This document shows, piece after piece, positions 1 to 8,299 of a stretch of 64,000 nucleotides of DNA. The stretch is from an uncultured Eubacteriales bacterium (GTDB taxonomy: Bacteria > Bacillota > Clostridia > Oscillospirales > CAG-272): contig CAKSLQ010000011.1 in assembly GCA_934467415.1 (NCBI GenBank), forward strand, positions 1 to 64,000. Direction: 5' to 3'. The position numbers and the translations under genes were made by a program. Position 1 is the stretch's first letter. Every line of letters begins with the position of its first letter. The notes under the pieces were generated by a model, which had not been told where the DNA came from, did no database searches, and was given only the letters and a program-made list of their open reading frames with translations.

Positions 1-125
1 GGCCACCATTCGGTGGTCTTTTATTTTCGTATGGGGATCCGCAAAGGCGAGCGTGTTTTCCCACGGAAAACACATAGGCGGCGCTACGCGACGCCCGAGC
101 CGTTTGTGCCCCTGCCAAAATAAAA
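1..125. repeat. Direct repeat copy 1 (terminator-like hairpin plus palindrome)
   Basis: The first of two head-to-tail copies of a 125-bp unit. It opens with the hairpin GGCCACC-attc-GGTGGTC followed by a T-rich run, which looks like an intrinsic terminator of a gene left of the window. It also contains a 9-bp inverted repeat GTGTTTTCC-cac-GGAAAACAC at 53-73. The core from about 39 to 118 recurs at 164-234 and again at 1185-1266. No gene is visible in this stretch. Confidence 0.8.
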
Positions 126-234
126 GGCCACCATTCGGTGGTCTTTTATTTTCGTATGGGGATCCGCAAAGGCGAGCGTGTTTTCCCACGGAAAACACTT
201 AGCGGCGCCATGCGCCGCGTGAGCCGTTTGTGAA
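126..234. repeat. Direct repeat copy 2
   Basis: This repeats copy 1 with the same hairpin, the same T-rich run and the same GTGTTTTCC/GGAAAACAC palindrome. It diverges slightly near the end, where copy 1 has a CATAGGCGGCGC variant, and loses similarity just after CGTTTGTG. The AraC/GyrI gene begins about 70 bp downstream. Confidence 0.8.
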
Positions 235-305
235 CAATTTCCGCCCGGGGAAAGTCAAACATCCGAAATGTTTTTTCGATAAACTATATGCGTGAGGTGA
301 GACAG

Positions 306-1181
306 ATGAATATGTTAAAGCAACTGAATGCAGCTGTTGAATATATTGAGGCAAACTTGTGCGCAGAGGTTGATCTTGATACGGCTGCCGGTATCGCTTG
401 CATTACTGCAGATAGTTTTATTCGCTTTTTCAGCTATATGACCGGCATGACGCTGAAAGAGTACATACGACGCAGACGGCTGACACTTGCGGCGCAGGAT
501 CTGCAGCATAGCAAGACACCAATCATCGACATTGCGATAAAATACGGCTATGACAGTGCTGCGGCTTTTTCAAGAGCCTTTGCAAAGCAGCACGGCATTA
601 CACCGTCTGTTTATCGCAAAAACGGCGGCTCACTGAAAGTGTATTCACCTGCTTCCTTTCACATTGTAGTTAAAGGAGCAAAAGAAATGGATTTCAGAAT
701 GATTGAGTTGGCAGATACCGTTGTGTACGGTGTATCCAAACAGTATGAGGGGCAGGGCTATAAAACGCGTGAAGAACTGCGCCACGCCATGTGGGCAAAT
801 GATTGCGACGATGTGCCCGGTCAGCTTTGCGCGGGTGATTGGAATCAGCCCGACAGCACTTCCTACGATGGCGTATGGTATGGCATTTGGCAGGACGGCA
901 AATATATGATTGCCCGTGAGAAAGCCGATGTAAAGACTTTTGAAGTTGAAACAAGGACACTTCCTGCAGGAACATACGCAGCATTCAAAACCGAATGCTG
1001 CGGACTTGCATGGGATGAGTTCCCGAAGCTGTTTGAACTGATTTTCGACTCGTGGCTTCCTGCCTCTGAGTACAAGCAGAAATATAATCTCGCTATCGAA
1101 GTTCTGCACCTTTGGACAGACCGCGATCTCCGTCAGAAGAATCGGTACTATGAAGTTTGGATTCCCGTGGAATTGAAGTGA
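306..1181 (+). CDS. AraC-family regulator with GyrI-like effector-binding domain
   Basis: A 291-residue Rob/SoxS-type transcriptional regulator. Residues about 6-105 form the double helix-turn-helix of AraC proteins (FIRFFSYMTG, then the second helix-turn-helix with IAIKYGYDSAAAFSRAF and the GITPSVYRK end). Residues about 130-290 match the GyrI-like/AraC-E-bind small-molecule-sensing fold. The ATG at 306 is chosen because GAGGTGAG lies 5-6 bases upstream; an in-frame ATG at 288 has no ribosome site. Base composition looks less GC-rich than in the genes that follow. The gene sits between direct repeat copies 2 and 3, suggesting acquisition as a cassette. Effector and targets cannot be read from the sequence. 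Confidence 0.85.
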   Translation: MNMLKQLNAAVEYIEANLCAEVDLDTAAGIACITADSFIRFFSYMTGMTLKEYIRRRRLTLAAQDLQHSKTPIIDIAIKYGYDSAAAFSRAFAKQHGITPSVYRKNGGSLKVYSPASFHIVVKGAKEMDFRMIELADTVVYGVSKQYEGQGYKTREELRHAMWANDCDDVPGQLCAGDWNQPDSTSYDGVWYGIWQDGKYMIAREKADVKTFEVETRTLPAGTYAAFKTECCGLAWDEFPKLFELIFDSWLPASEYKQKYNLAIEVLHLWTDRDLRQKNRYYEVWIPVELK

Positions 1182-1184
1182 TAC

Positions 1185-1266
1185 CCGCAAAGGCGAGCGT
1201 GTTTTCCCACGGAAAACGCATAGGCGGCGCCATGCGCCGCGTGAGCCGTTTGTGCCCCTGCCAAAG
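1185..1266. repeat. Direct repeat copy 3, downstream of the AraC/GyrI gene
   Basis: It begins at CCGCAAAGGCGAGCG just after the AraC stop codon and matches the core of copies 1 and 2, including GTGTTTTCCCACGGAAAAC (one arm is changed, so the palindrome is imperfect) and the CGTTTGTGCCCCTGCCAAA end found in copy 1. It lacks the GGCCACC terminator hairpin. Confidence 0.8.
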
Positions 1267-1267
1267 A

Positions 1268-1314
1268 AAAAAGTCCGTAAATCCTTTAGTTTCAAGGGTT
1301 TGCGGACTTTTTCA
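1268..1314 (+). terminator. Intrinsic terminator after the AraC/GyrI gene
   Basis: Inverted repeat AAAAGTCCGTAAATCC ... GGGTTTGCGGACTTTTT with an 11-base loop and a T run. It ends transcription of the regulator. The rest of 1182-1516 holds repeat copy 3, this terminator, about 130 bp without recognisable features, and a probable extended -10 (TGCTATAAA, 1476-1484) for the ribokinase gene. Confidence 0.75.
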
Positions 1315-1516
1315 CATCAATTTTCACGGGTGTTCCCAATGCACAAAACAGCATAAAACGACATGCAAAAACAAAAAGAAAGTAGTCAAAAGGTGTAAGG
1401 AGTATTTGCCAGTAAAAAAGAGGAGGCATTTCCGCCACGCGCGATTCCGCTTGCGATTTCGGGCATTCTGTGGTATGCTATAAATGTATATTTGTTACGA
1501 AAAAGGAGGCGCGCGC

Positions 1517-2431
1517 ATGAGACTGCTTGTTTTCGGCTCCTGCAACAACGACCGGGTCTATCGGCTTGACCATATCGTCGCGCCGGGCGAGACCGAACGC
1601 ACCTGCGACTATGCCGTTTTCCCCGGCGGGAAAGGGCTGAACCAGGCGATTGCCGCCGCGGCGGCGGGCGCGGACGTCCGCTTTGCGGGTGCGGTCGGGC
1701 AGGACGGCGCGCTGCTGACCGGGACGCTTGCGTCCCGCGGCGTGGACATCTCGCTGCTGCAAAAGACGGACGGTGCGAGCGGCCATGCCGTCATCCAGGT
1801 CAGCGACGGCGGGGAAAACGCCATTTTTCTCTACCCCGGCGCAAACGAAACCATCACGGACGCCTACATCGACGCTGTGCTTGCCCATTTTGAGGCGGGC
1901 GACCTGCTGCTCCTGCAAAACGAAATCAACAATCTTCCCTATTTAGTCTCCCGCGCGAAGCAGCGCGGGCTGCGCATTCTGCTCAATCCCTCGCCCTGCA
2001 ACGAGCGACTGCATGAAGTGGACTTCGCCTGCCTGGATTTTCTCATCCTCAACGAGGTGGAGATCCGCGCGCTCGGCGGCGATGACGACCTCGCGGTCTG
2101 CCTGCGAAACCTTGCCGCGCGCTATCCGCACCTGCAAATTCTGCTCACCCTCGGCGCGGACGGCTGCATACTGTTCGCCGACGGCGAGACGCTGCGGCAA
2201 GCCGCGTTTGAAACCGCCGTGGTCGATACCACCGCGGCGGGCGACACCTTCACCGGCTATTTCGCCGCCGCCATGACGCGCGGCGAGACATACCGGGACG
2301 CGCTGAAGACCGCGTCGGCCGCCGCCGCCATCGCGGTATCGCGCAGGGGCGCCGCGCCCTCGATCCCCGCGCTTGCCGAAGTGCGCGCGGCGATGCCCGA
2401 CATGTGCGAGCGGCTGCCTGCCGCAGAATAG
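1517..2431 (+). CDS. rbsK: Ribokinase (PfkB family)
   Basis: A 304-residue PfkB-family sugar kinase, most likely ATP-dependent phosphorylation of ribose to ribose-5-phosphate in the cytoplasm. Visible signatures are the substrate-site FPGGKGLNQA (about residues 36-45) and the C-terminal anion-hole/catalytic motif DTTAAGDTFTGYF with the presumed base D243. The start at 1517 has AAGGAGG eight bases upstream; an in-frame ATG at 1484 overlaps the probable -10 box. It lies 9 bp before a nucleoside hydrolase gene, so together they could convert nucleosides to free base and ribose-5-phosphate. Another PfkB sugar specificity is possible, but the GGKGxNQA box and this neighbour favour ribose. Confidence 0.85.
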   Translation: MRLLVFGSCNNDRVYRLDHIVAPGETERTCDYAVFPGGKGLNQAIAAAAAGADVRFAGAVGQDGALLTGTLASRGVDISLLQKTDGASGHAVIQVSDGGENAIFLYPGANETITDAYIDAVLAHFEAGDLLLLQNEINNLPYLVSRAKQRGLRILLNPSPCNERLHEVDFACLDFLILNEVEIRALGGDDDLAVCLRNLAARYPHLQILLTLGADGCILFADGETLRQAAFETAVVDTTAAGDTFTGYFAAAMTRGETYRDALKTASAAAAIAVSRRGAAPSIPALAEVRAAMPDMCERLPAAE

Positions 2432-2440
2432 GAGAAGCAT

Positions 2441-3355
2441 ATGACCGAAGAACAAAGACTGCAAAACCTGTGCGTGCCCACGGGACCCATCGACGTGGTG
2501 CTGGACACCGACACCTTCAACGAGATCGACGACCAGTTTGCCATCGCCTATCTGCTCCGCGCGGGCGCGGACATCCGCACCGCCGCCATCTATGCCGCCC
2601 CCTTCTTCAACGCCAATTCGACAAGCCCGGCGGACGGCATGGAGAAAAGCTACGACGAGATTCACAAGGTGCTGTCGCTCCTCGGGGCAAGCGTCCCGGT
2701 CTTCCGCGGCTCGACGCAGTTTCTGTCCGACGAGAATACGCCCGTCGTCTCCGCGGCGGCGGAAGACCTCGCGGCGCGGGCGATGCGCTATTCGCCGGAG
2801 CACCCGCTGTACATCGTGGCGATCGGCGCGATCACCAACATCGCCTCCGCCCTGCTCCTTGCCCCGCAGATTGCCGAAAACTGCGTGGTCGTGTGGCTCG
2901 GCGGCAACGCCCGCCACTATGCGGATAACCGCGAGTTCAACCTGATGCAGGACATCGCGGCGGCGCGCGTCGTGATGCAGAGCGGCGTTCCCTTTGTGCA
3001 GCTTCCCTGCCTCGGCGTGGTGGATGCCTTCACCCTCTCAAAGCCCGAGATCGAATACTGGCTGCTCGGCAAGAACCCGCTTGCCGACTACCTCGGCAAA
3101 AACACAATAGCCGCCGCCGAAAAGTATGCGCGCGGCGCGTGGACGCGCGTCATCTGGGATGTCACCGCCGTGGCATGGCTCTGCAATGCGGGCGACCGCT
3201 TCATGGCGTCGCGCCTTTTGCCGACGGCGCTGCCGACCTACGACCACCGCTACGCGGCGGCGGACGGCGCAACCATGCGCTATGTCTACTCCATCCACCG
3301 CGACGCGCTGATGACCGATCTGATCGAAAAAATCTGCCGGCAGAAGAATGAATAA
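2441..3355 (+). CDS. Nucleoside hydrolase (IUNH family)
   Basis: A 304-residue cytoplasmic N-ribohydrolase that should cleave nucleosides into base and ribose. The N-terminus carries the metal-binding aspartate cluster as LDTDTFNEIDDQFAIAYL (residues 21-38); D22, D24, D30 and D31 are the expected calcium ligands. The spacing DTDxxxEIDD differs from the textbook DxDxGxDD. AIGAITNIASAL and a late-domain WDVTAVAWL segment are also typical. The gene follows the ribokinase after 9 bp with its own GGAG site, so the two are almost certainly co-transcribed. Base specificity cannot be assigned. Confidence 0.85.
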   Translation: MTEEQRLQNLCVPTGPIDVVLDTDTFNEIDDQFAIAYLLRAGADIRTAAIYAAPFFNANSTSPADGMEKSYDEIHKVLSLLGASVPVFRGSTQFLSDENTPVVSAAAEDLAARAMRYSPEHPLYIVAIGAITNIASALLLAPQIAENCVVVWLGGNARHYADNREFNLMQDIAAARVVMQSGVPFVQLPCLGVVDAFTLSKPEIEYWLLGKNPLADYLGKNTIAAAEKYARGAWTRVIWDVTAVAWLCNAGDRFMASRLLPTALPTYDHRYAAADGATMRYVYSIHRDALMTDLIEKICRQKNE

Positions 3356-3378
3356 TAATCAGCAAATGGCGCAAACAA

Positions 3379-3576
3379 GGCCCCCTCTGTGCAAGGGGAT
3401 AGCTGTACGAGACGCGCAGCGTCTCGCGGAGTTTTTCTTCGTCGGCTGAACACCGACGATTTCGCAAGCGAAACCGAAAAACATCCTGACGCCGCCTGAG
3501 GAGTTGTTTTTTACTTTATAACAATCCCTCCGTCATGCTTCGCATGACGCCTTCCTTTACCGGGGGGAGGCTTGGA
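3379..3576. repeat. Mosaic intergenic repeat, copy A1
   Basis: Begins with GGCCCCCTCTGTGCAAGGGG and ends with CCGGGGGGAGGCTTGGA, forming imperfect terminal inverted repeats. Inside lies a module with nested small palindromes (TCGGCTGAACACCGA, TTTCGCAAGCGAAA) shared almost base for base with copy A5 at 20.7 kb, and ACAATCCCTCCG shared with A2, A4 and A5. It has no coding capacity and fills most of the gap between the nucleoside hydrolase and the cyclophilin gene. It looks like a non-autonomous element (MITE-like). Confidence 0.7.
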
Positions 3577-3626
3577 TAGAACCGCACGGCACGGTGGAAA
3601 TTAACATTTTAACTTTTTTCACAACA

Positions 3627-3661
3627 ACAAAAAACGGAATGCCGGAGCATTCCGTTTTTTC
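3627..3661 (-). terminator. Terminator of the upp-rluD-cyclophilin operon
   Basis: Perfect hairpin AAAACGGAATGC-cgga-GCATTCCGTTTT flanked by A and T runs, 13 bp past the cyclophilin stop codon. Its symmetry would let it work for either strand. Confidence 0.8.
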
Positions 3662-3673
3662 TTTCAATTCGGT

Positions 3674-4150
3674 TCAGTCCTCGACCAGCGTGACCTTCTT
3701 CATGCGCATATCGGTGCGGGGACGATCCATGTACCCGGTGGGGACATTGGCGATCTCGTCCACGATGTCCATACCGTCCACGACATGGCCGAACGCGGCA
3801 TACTGCTCGTCGAGATAGGGCGCGTCCTCATGCACGATGAAAAACTGCGACGATGCGGAGTTGAAGTCCTGCGCGCGCGCCATGGAGATGACGCCGCGCT
3901 TGTGGCTGATCGGGTTGGGATGCCCGTTGAGCGCAAATTCGCCGACGATGTTCTCGTCCGCGCCGCCCATACCGGTGCCGGTGGGGTCGCCGCCCTGGAT
4001 CATAAAGCCGCGGATGACGCGGTGGAAAATCAGCCCGTCGTAAAAGCCTTCGGAGACGAGCTTCTCAAAATTCTCAACCGTTTTCGGCGCGGCATCATGA
4101 TCGAGTTCGAGCGTGATGACGCCGCCGTCTTCCATTTCAATGCGTACCAT
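3674..4150 (-). CDS. Peptidyl-prolyl cis-trans isomerase (cyclophilin type)
   Basis: A 158-residue cyclophilin that catalyses proline cis-trans isomerisation during protein folding. It has no signal peptide, so it is cytoplasmic. The signature is clear: APKTVENFEKL, FHRVIRGFMIQGGDPTGTG (with the catalytic Arg of FHRVI and the QGGD loop), SASSQFFI and FGHVVDGMDIVD. The length is typical of the short bacterial form. The ATG at 4150 has AGAGGTG about 7 bases upstream; a GTG nine bases earlier is less likely because it would overlap that site. It is the last gene of a three-gene unit with upp and the pseudouridine synthase. Confidence 0.93.
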   Translation of the reverse strand: MVRIEMEDGGVITLELDHDAAPKTVENFEKLVSEGFYDGLIFHRVIRGFMIQGGDPTGTGMGGADENIVGEFALNGHPNPISHKRGVISMARAQDFNSASSQFFIVHEDAPYLDEQYAAFGHVVDGMDIVDEIANVPTGYMDRPRTDMRMKKVTLVED

Positions 4151-4162
4151 CCAAAACACCTC

Positions 4163-5137
4163 TCATTCCATAAAATCCGAGACAAACCAGACCGACCCCT
4201 CGGGCAGTCTGTACTCTTTTCCGCAAAGGTAGCCGAGCGCGCCCGTCGTATCCGCAAAATCGAAGCGGAGACGATAGGCATAGAGCGCCTGAAACTTGTA
4301 GCCGCGCCGCCTGTCGTCGCGATTGACGCCGTACTTGCCGTCGCCGAGCAGCGGATGCCCGATCTCGGCAAACTGCGCGCGGATCTGATGCGTCCTGCCC
4401 GTGAGCAGCTCCACCTCGATGAGTGAATCGCCGTGTTTCTCCGCAAGCACGCGATAGCGCGTGGCGATACGCTTGGCATCGCGCGGCTTGTCCGACGATG
4501 TGTAGATCTTCACGGTATTGGTCGCCGCGTTCTTCTTCAACCAGGCAAGGAGCGTGTCGCTCTTCTTCCGCAGAATGCCGTGCACCGCCGCCAGATAGAA
4601 CTTCGAGACCTCGCCGCTTCGTATCTTCTCGTTCATCACGCGAAGCGCCTCGGCGTTCTTCGCCAAGATCACCACGCCGCCCGTGTTGCGGTCGATGCGG
4701 TTGCAGAGCGCGGGCGCAAAGGACTGCTCCGCCGCCGGGTCGTATTCGCCCTTCTGACAGAGATACGCCTTGGCATGGAGCAGGAGCGTGTCGCTCTGTC
4801 CCTCGGCGTCGTCGTGCACCAGCACGCCCGGCCGCTTGTTGAGCAGCAGAATGTTGTCGTCCTCGTACACGATGTCGAGGTTCGGCTTCACGCGGGAAAG
4901 CTCGCTCGCACTGCCGCGGCGTTCGCCGCCCGCGAAAAAATCGTCGGCGACAAACAGCTGCACCGTGTCGCCCTCGGCGAGCATCTGCCCGCCCTCGGCG
5001 CGCTTGCGGTTGACCTTGATCTTCTTCTGCCGGATCAGGCGGTACATCAGCGCGGGCGGCATCCCGTAAAGCGCCTTTTGCAGGAACTTGTCCAGCCGCT
5101 GCCCCGCGTCGTTTTGCCCGACGGTCAGGATGCGCAT
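4163..5137 (-). CDS. RluA-family pseudouridine synthase
   Basis: A 324-residue rRNA (or tRNA) uridine-to-pseudouridine isomerase. The N-terminal S4 RNA-binding domain covers about residues 10-75 (AGQRLDKFLQKAL, RLIRQKKIKVNRKRA). The catalytic domain contains the family motif CNRIDRNTGGVVILAKN with the catalytic Asp of RIDRNT, and the late TGRTHQIRAQFAEIGHPLLG block. It is closest to the RluC/RluD group; which uridine is modified cannot be told. It lies 3 bp after upp and 12 bp before the cyclophilin gene on the same strand. Confidence 0.92.
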   Translation of the reverse strand: MRILTVGQNDAGQRLDKFLQKALYGMPPALMYRLIRQKKIKVNRKRAEGGQMLAEGDTVQLFVADDFFAGGERRGSASELSRVKPNLDIVYEDDNILLLNKRPGVLVHDDAEGQSDTLLLHAKAYLCQKGEYDPAAEQSFAPALCNRIDRNTGGVVILAKNAEALRVMNEKIRSGEVSKFYLAAVHGILRKKSDTLLAWLKKNAATNTVKIYTSSDKPRDAKRIATRYRVLAEKHGDSLIEVELLTGRTHQIRAQFAEIGHPLLGDGKYGVNRDDRRRGYKFQALYAYRLRFDFADTTGALGYLCGKEYRLPEGSVWFVSDFME

Positions 5138-5140
5138 GGC

Positions 5141-5770
5141 TTACTTCGTGCCGAAAATGCGGTCGCCGGCGTCGCCGAGACCGGGGAGAATGTACTTGTG
5201 CTCATTGAGCTGACGGTCGAGCGCCGCCGTGAAAATATCCACGTCGGGATGCGCCTCCTGGAGTGCGGCAACGCCCTCGGGCGCGGCAACGAGACACATG
5301 AAACGAATGTTGGTGACGCCGCGCTTCTTGAGCATGTTGACCGCGTCGATCGCGCTGCCGCCGGTGGCCAGCATGGGGTCAACCAGGATGACAATGCGGT
5401 TTTCGATGTCCTCGGGCAGCTTGCAGTAGTATTCGACCGGGGTGTGCGTCTCGGGGTCGCGGTAAAGCCCGATGTGACCGACCTTGGCGACCGGCACGAG
5501 CGTGAGCAGACCGTCCACCATGCCGAGACCTGCGCGCAGGATCGGCACGATCGCCAGCTTCTTGCCGGAGATGCGCTTGCCCGCCATCTTCTCAAGGGGG
5601 GTCTCGATCTCGTAGTCCTCCACCGGGAGGTCGCGCGTGATCTCGTAGCCCATCAGCATGGCGATCTCGTTGAGCAGCTCGCGGAAGTCCTTGGAACCGG
5701 TTTTCGTCTGACGCATAATCGACAGCTTATGCGCAATCAGAGGATGATCGAATACATGTAATTTACTCAT
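5141..5770 (-). CDS. upp: Uracil phosphoribosyltransferase
   Basis: A 209-residue pyrimidine-salvage enzyme making UMP from uracil and PRPP. The PRPP-binding loop reads VILVDPMLATGGSA, and LAIVPILRAGLGMVDG and GHIGLYRDPETHTPVEYY are characteristic Upp segments. Length equals the family standard. Start ATG at 5770 with GGAG upstream. It heads the upp-pseudouridine synthase-cyclophilin operon and has its own promoter, divergent from that of mtaB. Confidence 0.96.
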   Translation of the reverse strand: MSKLHVFDHPLIAHKLSIMRQTKTGSKDFRELLNEIAMLMGYEITRDLPVEDYEIETPLEKMAGKRISGKKLAIVPILRAGLGMVDGLLTLVPVAKVGHIGLYRDPETHTPVEYYCKLPEDIENRIVILVDPMLATGGSAIDAVNMLKKRGVTNIRFMCLVAAPEGVAALQEAHPDVDIFTAALDRQLNEHKYILPGLGDAGDRIFGTK

Positions 5771-5811
5771 TGTGTCTCCAGTCCGCCTTTCGGCTATTTG
5801 GTTTTCAAATC

Positions 5812-5841
5812 ATTATACCACCCGCGCGCACCGTTTTGCAA
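5812..5841 (-). promoter_or_regulatory. Sigma-A-type promoter of upp
   Basis: Reading on the minus strand, TTGCAA (-35, 5836-5841), an 18-bp spacer, and a perfect TATAAT (-10, 5812-5817), about 42 bp before the upp start codon. Confidence 0.7.
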
Positions 5842-5884
5842 GTCGTTTTGCGGATTTTCAGGCGAAAAATCAAACATTTTTCTA

Positions 5885-5913
5885 TTTACGCGGCGCGGAA
5901 AATATGCTATGAT
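5885..5913 (+). promoter_or_regulatory. Promoter of mtaB
   Basis: TTTACG, 17-bp spacer, then TGC-TATGAT (extended -10), 40 bp before the mtaB start. Confidence 0.65.
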
Positions 5914-5952
5914 AAAGTGGTTTGATATTTCATCGCAGGGGAGGCATGGTCT

Positions 5953-7245
5953 ATGCATCGGACATTTGCGGTCTATACCCTCGGCTGCAAGGTCAGTCAA
6001 TACGAGAGCGAGGCCATTCTCGAGGAGGCCGCGCGCCGCGGTTTTATCCCGGTGGAGGAGGGTGCGGACGTTGCCGTCATCAACACCTGCACCGTGACCG
6101 CCGAGGGCGACCGCAAGTGCCGCCAGCTCATCCGCCGTCTTGTGCGGCAGTCGCCCGAGACGAAGATCATGGTCTGCGGCTGCTATTCGCAGGTGTCGCC
6201 CGAGGCCGTCGCCGCCATCGAGGGCGTGCGCTACGTCTGCGGCAGCGAGGGCAAGCTGCGCACGGTCACACGCGCGCTTGAGCTGCTCGACGGCAAGGAC
6301 ATCCCGAAGATCGAGATCACGCCGCTCGAGGGCGCGGGCTTTGAATCCATGCGCATCACGCATGCGCCGCGCACGCGCGCCTATATTAAAATCGAGGACG
6401 GCTGCGACAATCGCTGTGCCTACTGCAAAATTCCGGACGCGCGCGGGCATGTCCGCTCCAAGCGGATCGCCGACATCGTCGCCGAGGCAAGCACCCTCGC
6501 CGCCGCCGGCGTGCGCGAGGTGGTGCTGACCGGCATCGAGACCGCGTCCTTCGGCGCGGACACGGGCGAGAGCCTTTGCGACCTGCTCGACGCGGTGGAT
6601 CGTATCGACGGCATCGAGCGTATCCGGCTCGGCTCGCTCGAGCCGACGCTGATGCGCCCCGCCTTCCTCGAACGCATCGCGGCGGTCAGAAAGCTCACGC
6701 CGCATTTTCATCTCTCCATGCAGAGCGGCTCGTCGCACACGCTTGCCGCCATGCGGCGCAAATACAACGCCGAGACCGCGCTGCGCAACATCGAAGCCGC
6801 CCGTGCGGCGCTGCCGGACGTACAGTTTACCACCGATTTCATCGTCGGCTTTCCCGGCGAGACCGACGCCGACTTTGCCGAAACGATGGAATTTGCCCGC
6901 CGCGTCGGCTTTCTCGCGACGCACGTCTTCAAATACTCGAAGCGCGCGGGCACACCCGCCGCAAAAATGCCCGGCCAGATCCCCGAAGACGTCAAGCACG
7001 CGCGCTCGCAGGCGCTGATCGCCCTCTCCGAAGAGAGCACGGCGCGTCGCCTTGCCGGGATCCTCGAAAAGAACCCGACCGATGCCGTGCTCTTTGAGCA
7101 AAAGGTCGGCGGGCTGTGGAGCGGGCACACCGCCGCCTTCGCCGAGGTGCGTGTCGCGTCCGACGAAGACCTGCGCGGCAAGCTGCGCAAAGTACGCTTT
7201 CATTCGGTCTGCGACGGCTATATCCGCGCCGACCTCATTTCATAA
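5953..7245 (+). CDS. mtaB: tRNA t6A37 methylthiotransferase MtaB
   Basis: A 430-residue radical-SAM methylthiotransferase that converts t6A to ms2t6A at position 37 of ANN-decoding tRNAs. The N-terminal UPF0004 domain shows TLGCKVSQYESE with C12, then C46 (INTCTV) and the GCYSQ block. The radical-SAM cluster is CDNRCAYC with C151, C155 and C158, and PDARGHVRSK follows as in MtaB. A C-terminal TRAM-like segment closes the protein. The GCKV and IPDARG features favour MtaB over MiaB or RimO. GGGGAGG lies just upstream of the ATG. The SGNH hydrolase gene starts 11 bp downstream. Confidence 0.92.
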   Translation: MHRTFAVYTLGCKVSQYESEAILEEAARRGFIPVEEGADVAVINTCTVTAEGDRKCRQLIRRLVRQSPETKIMVCGCYSQVSPEAVAAIEGVRYVCGSEGKLRTVTRALELLDGKDIPKIEITPLEGAGFESMRITHAPRTRAYIKIEDGCDNRCAYCKIPDARGHVRSKRIADIVAEASTLAAAGVREVVLTGIETASFGADTGESLCDLLDAVDRIDGIERIRLGSLEPTLMRPAFLERIAAVRKLTPHFHLSMQSGSSHTLAAMRRKYNAETALRNIEAARAALPDVQFTTDFIVGFPGETDADFAETMEFARRVGFLATHVFKYSKRAGTPAAKMPGQIPEDVKHARSQALIALSEESTARRLAGILEKNPTDAVLFEQKVGGLWSGHTAAFAEVRVASDEDLRGKLRKVRFHSVCDGYIRADLIS

Positions 7246-7256
7246 GGAGAACCATC

Positions 7257-7943
7257 ATGACAGATCTGCAAAAAAACGATGTCCCCGCCGTGGGACAGGT
7301 CAGACAAAGCGTGTTTGTCCACGAAAGCAGCGGCCTGCGCATTCTTTTCGCGGGCAACTCCATCACCAAGCATTCGCCCCGCCCCGCCATGGGCTGGCTG
7401 AACGACTGCGGCATGGCGGCGTCCGACGAGGCGCACGACTATGTGCATCTGCTGCTCGACCGCATCCGCCGCTACGATCCGAATCCCGCATGGGCGATCG
7501 CGCAGGTCGGCAGCTATGAGGCCAATCTGTGGAACGGCGCAAAGCCGTCCGATGCACATGCAGACGCCGCCGCCTTCGGCGCGGACATCATCGTGATGTT
7601 CTTCGGCGCCAATGTGCCGAAGGACTACGAGACGACGGAGACGCCGCCGCGCCGCTTTGCCGACGCTTACGCCGACATGCGCCGGTTTCTCGACCCTGCG
7701 GGAACTGCCGTCGTGTTCCACGGCGAGGGCTTCTATGTCCGTCCCGTCCTTGACGCCGAAAAGCGCGTCGTGGCCGAGCAGTTCGGCGACACATGGGTGT
7801 CGCTCGACGGTATCGGCACACGCGCCGATACGCACGGCAGGTTCAATCACCCGAGCGACCTCGGTATGCAGCTGATCGCCGACGCATTCTGGGCGAAGAT
7901 GGAGCCGCAGGTCGCAAAAATTGCCGCAAAGCGCGCCGAATAA
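7257..7943 (+). CDS. SGNH/GDSL-family hydrolase, cytoplasmic
   Basis: A 228-residue protein of the SGNH esterase fold. Block I is FAGNSITKH, with the nucleophile Ser in GNSIT. A Gly/Asn block FFGANVPKD contains the oxyanion Asn, and a C-terminal HPSD segment supplies His and Asp, in the reverse order from the usual DxxH. No signal peptide or membrane segment is visible. It begins 11 bp after mtaB with AAGGAG upstream, so it is probably co-transcribed, though no functional link to tRNA modification is known. Substrate is unknown; related proteins act on acetylated sugars or lipids. Confidence 0.75.
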   Translation: MTDLQKNDVPAVGQVRQSVFVHESSGLRILFAGNSITKHSPRPAMGWLNDCGMAASDEAHDYVHLLLDRIRRYDPNPAWAIAQVGSYEANLWNGAKPSDAHADAAAFGADIIVMFFGANVPKDYETTETPPRRFADAYADMRRFLDPAGTAVVFHGEGFYVRPVLDAEKRVVAEQFGDTWVSLDGIGTRADTHGRFNHPSDLGMQLIADAFWAKMEPQVAKIAAKRAE

Positions 7944-7970
7944 ACTTTTTTGAAAAATTGCAATTTTCTC

Positions 7971-7999
7971 TTGCTTTTTCGCAATCGGTATGCTATAAT
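7971..7999 (+). promoter_or_regulatory. Promoter of rpmB
   Basis: TTGCTT (7971-7976), 17-bp spacer, TGC-TATAAT (7994-7999, extended -10). This leaves a leader of roughly 70 bases before the rpmB start. Confidence 0.75.
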
Positions 8000-8077
8000 A
8001 TCGGTTGTCGCGTCAGGCGAACTATATTTGTATGATAAAAATTTGATAGATGAGTTTAGTATGGAGGTGTAATTCAC

Positions 8078-8266
8078 ATGGCAAAGTGCAGCGTATGCAA
8101 CAAGGGCGTAACCTTCGGTCATAACGTTTCCCACTCGAATCGCAAGACGAACAGAATGTGGAAGCCGAATATCCGCAAGGTCAAGGCTGTTGTTAACGGA
8201 ACACCCAAGACGGTTTACGTTTGTTCCCGTTGTCTCCGTTCGGGCAAGGTAGAGCGCGCCATCTGA
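8078..8266 (+). CDS. rpmB: 50S ribosomal protein L28
   Basis: A 62-residue ribosomal protein, the standard L28 length. It opens with AKCSVCNKGVTFGHNVSHSN followed by the basic NRMWKPNIRKVK stretch. It has two Cys pairs (CSVC, and CSRC near the C-terminus), so it is the zinc-binding C+ form. GGAGGTG lies 8 bases before the ATG. It is monocistronic: a strong promoter upstream and a terminator immediately after. Confidence 0.97.
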   Translation: MAKCSVCNKGVTFGHNVSHSNRKTNRMWKPNIRKVKAVVNGTPKTVYVCSRCLRSGKVERAI

Positions 8267-8299
8267 CGCCTCCCCGCCGGAGAACATATTGACAGAAGA

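Noticed and set aside
3356..3673. Possible small coding genes inside the intergenic repeats
   Set aside because: Frames there are interrupted or differ between copies, with no ribosome sites; nested palindromes explain the sequence.
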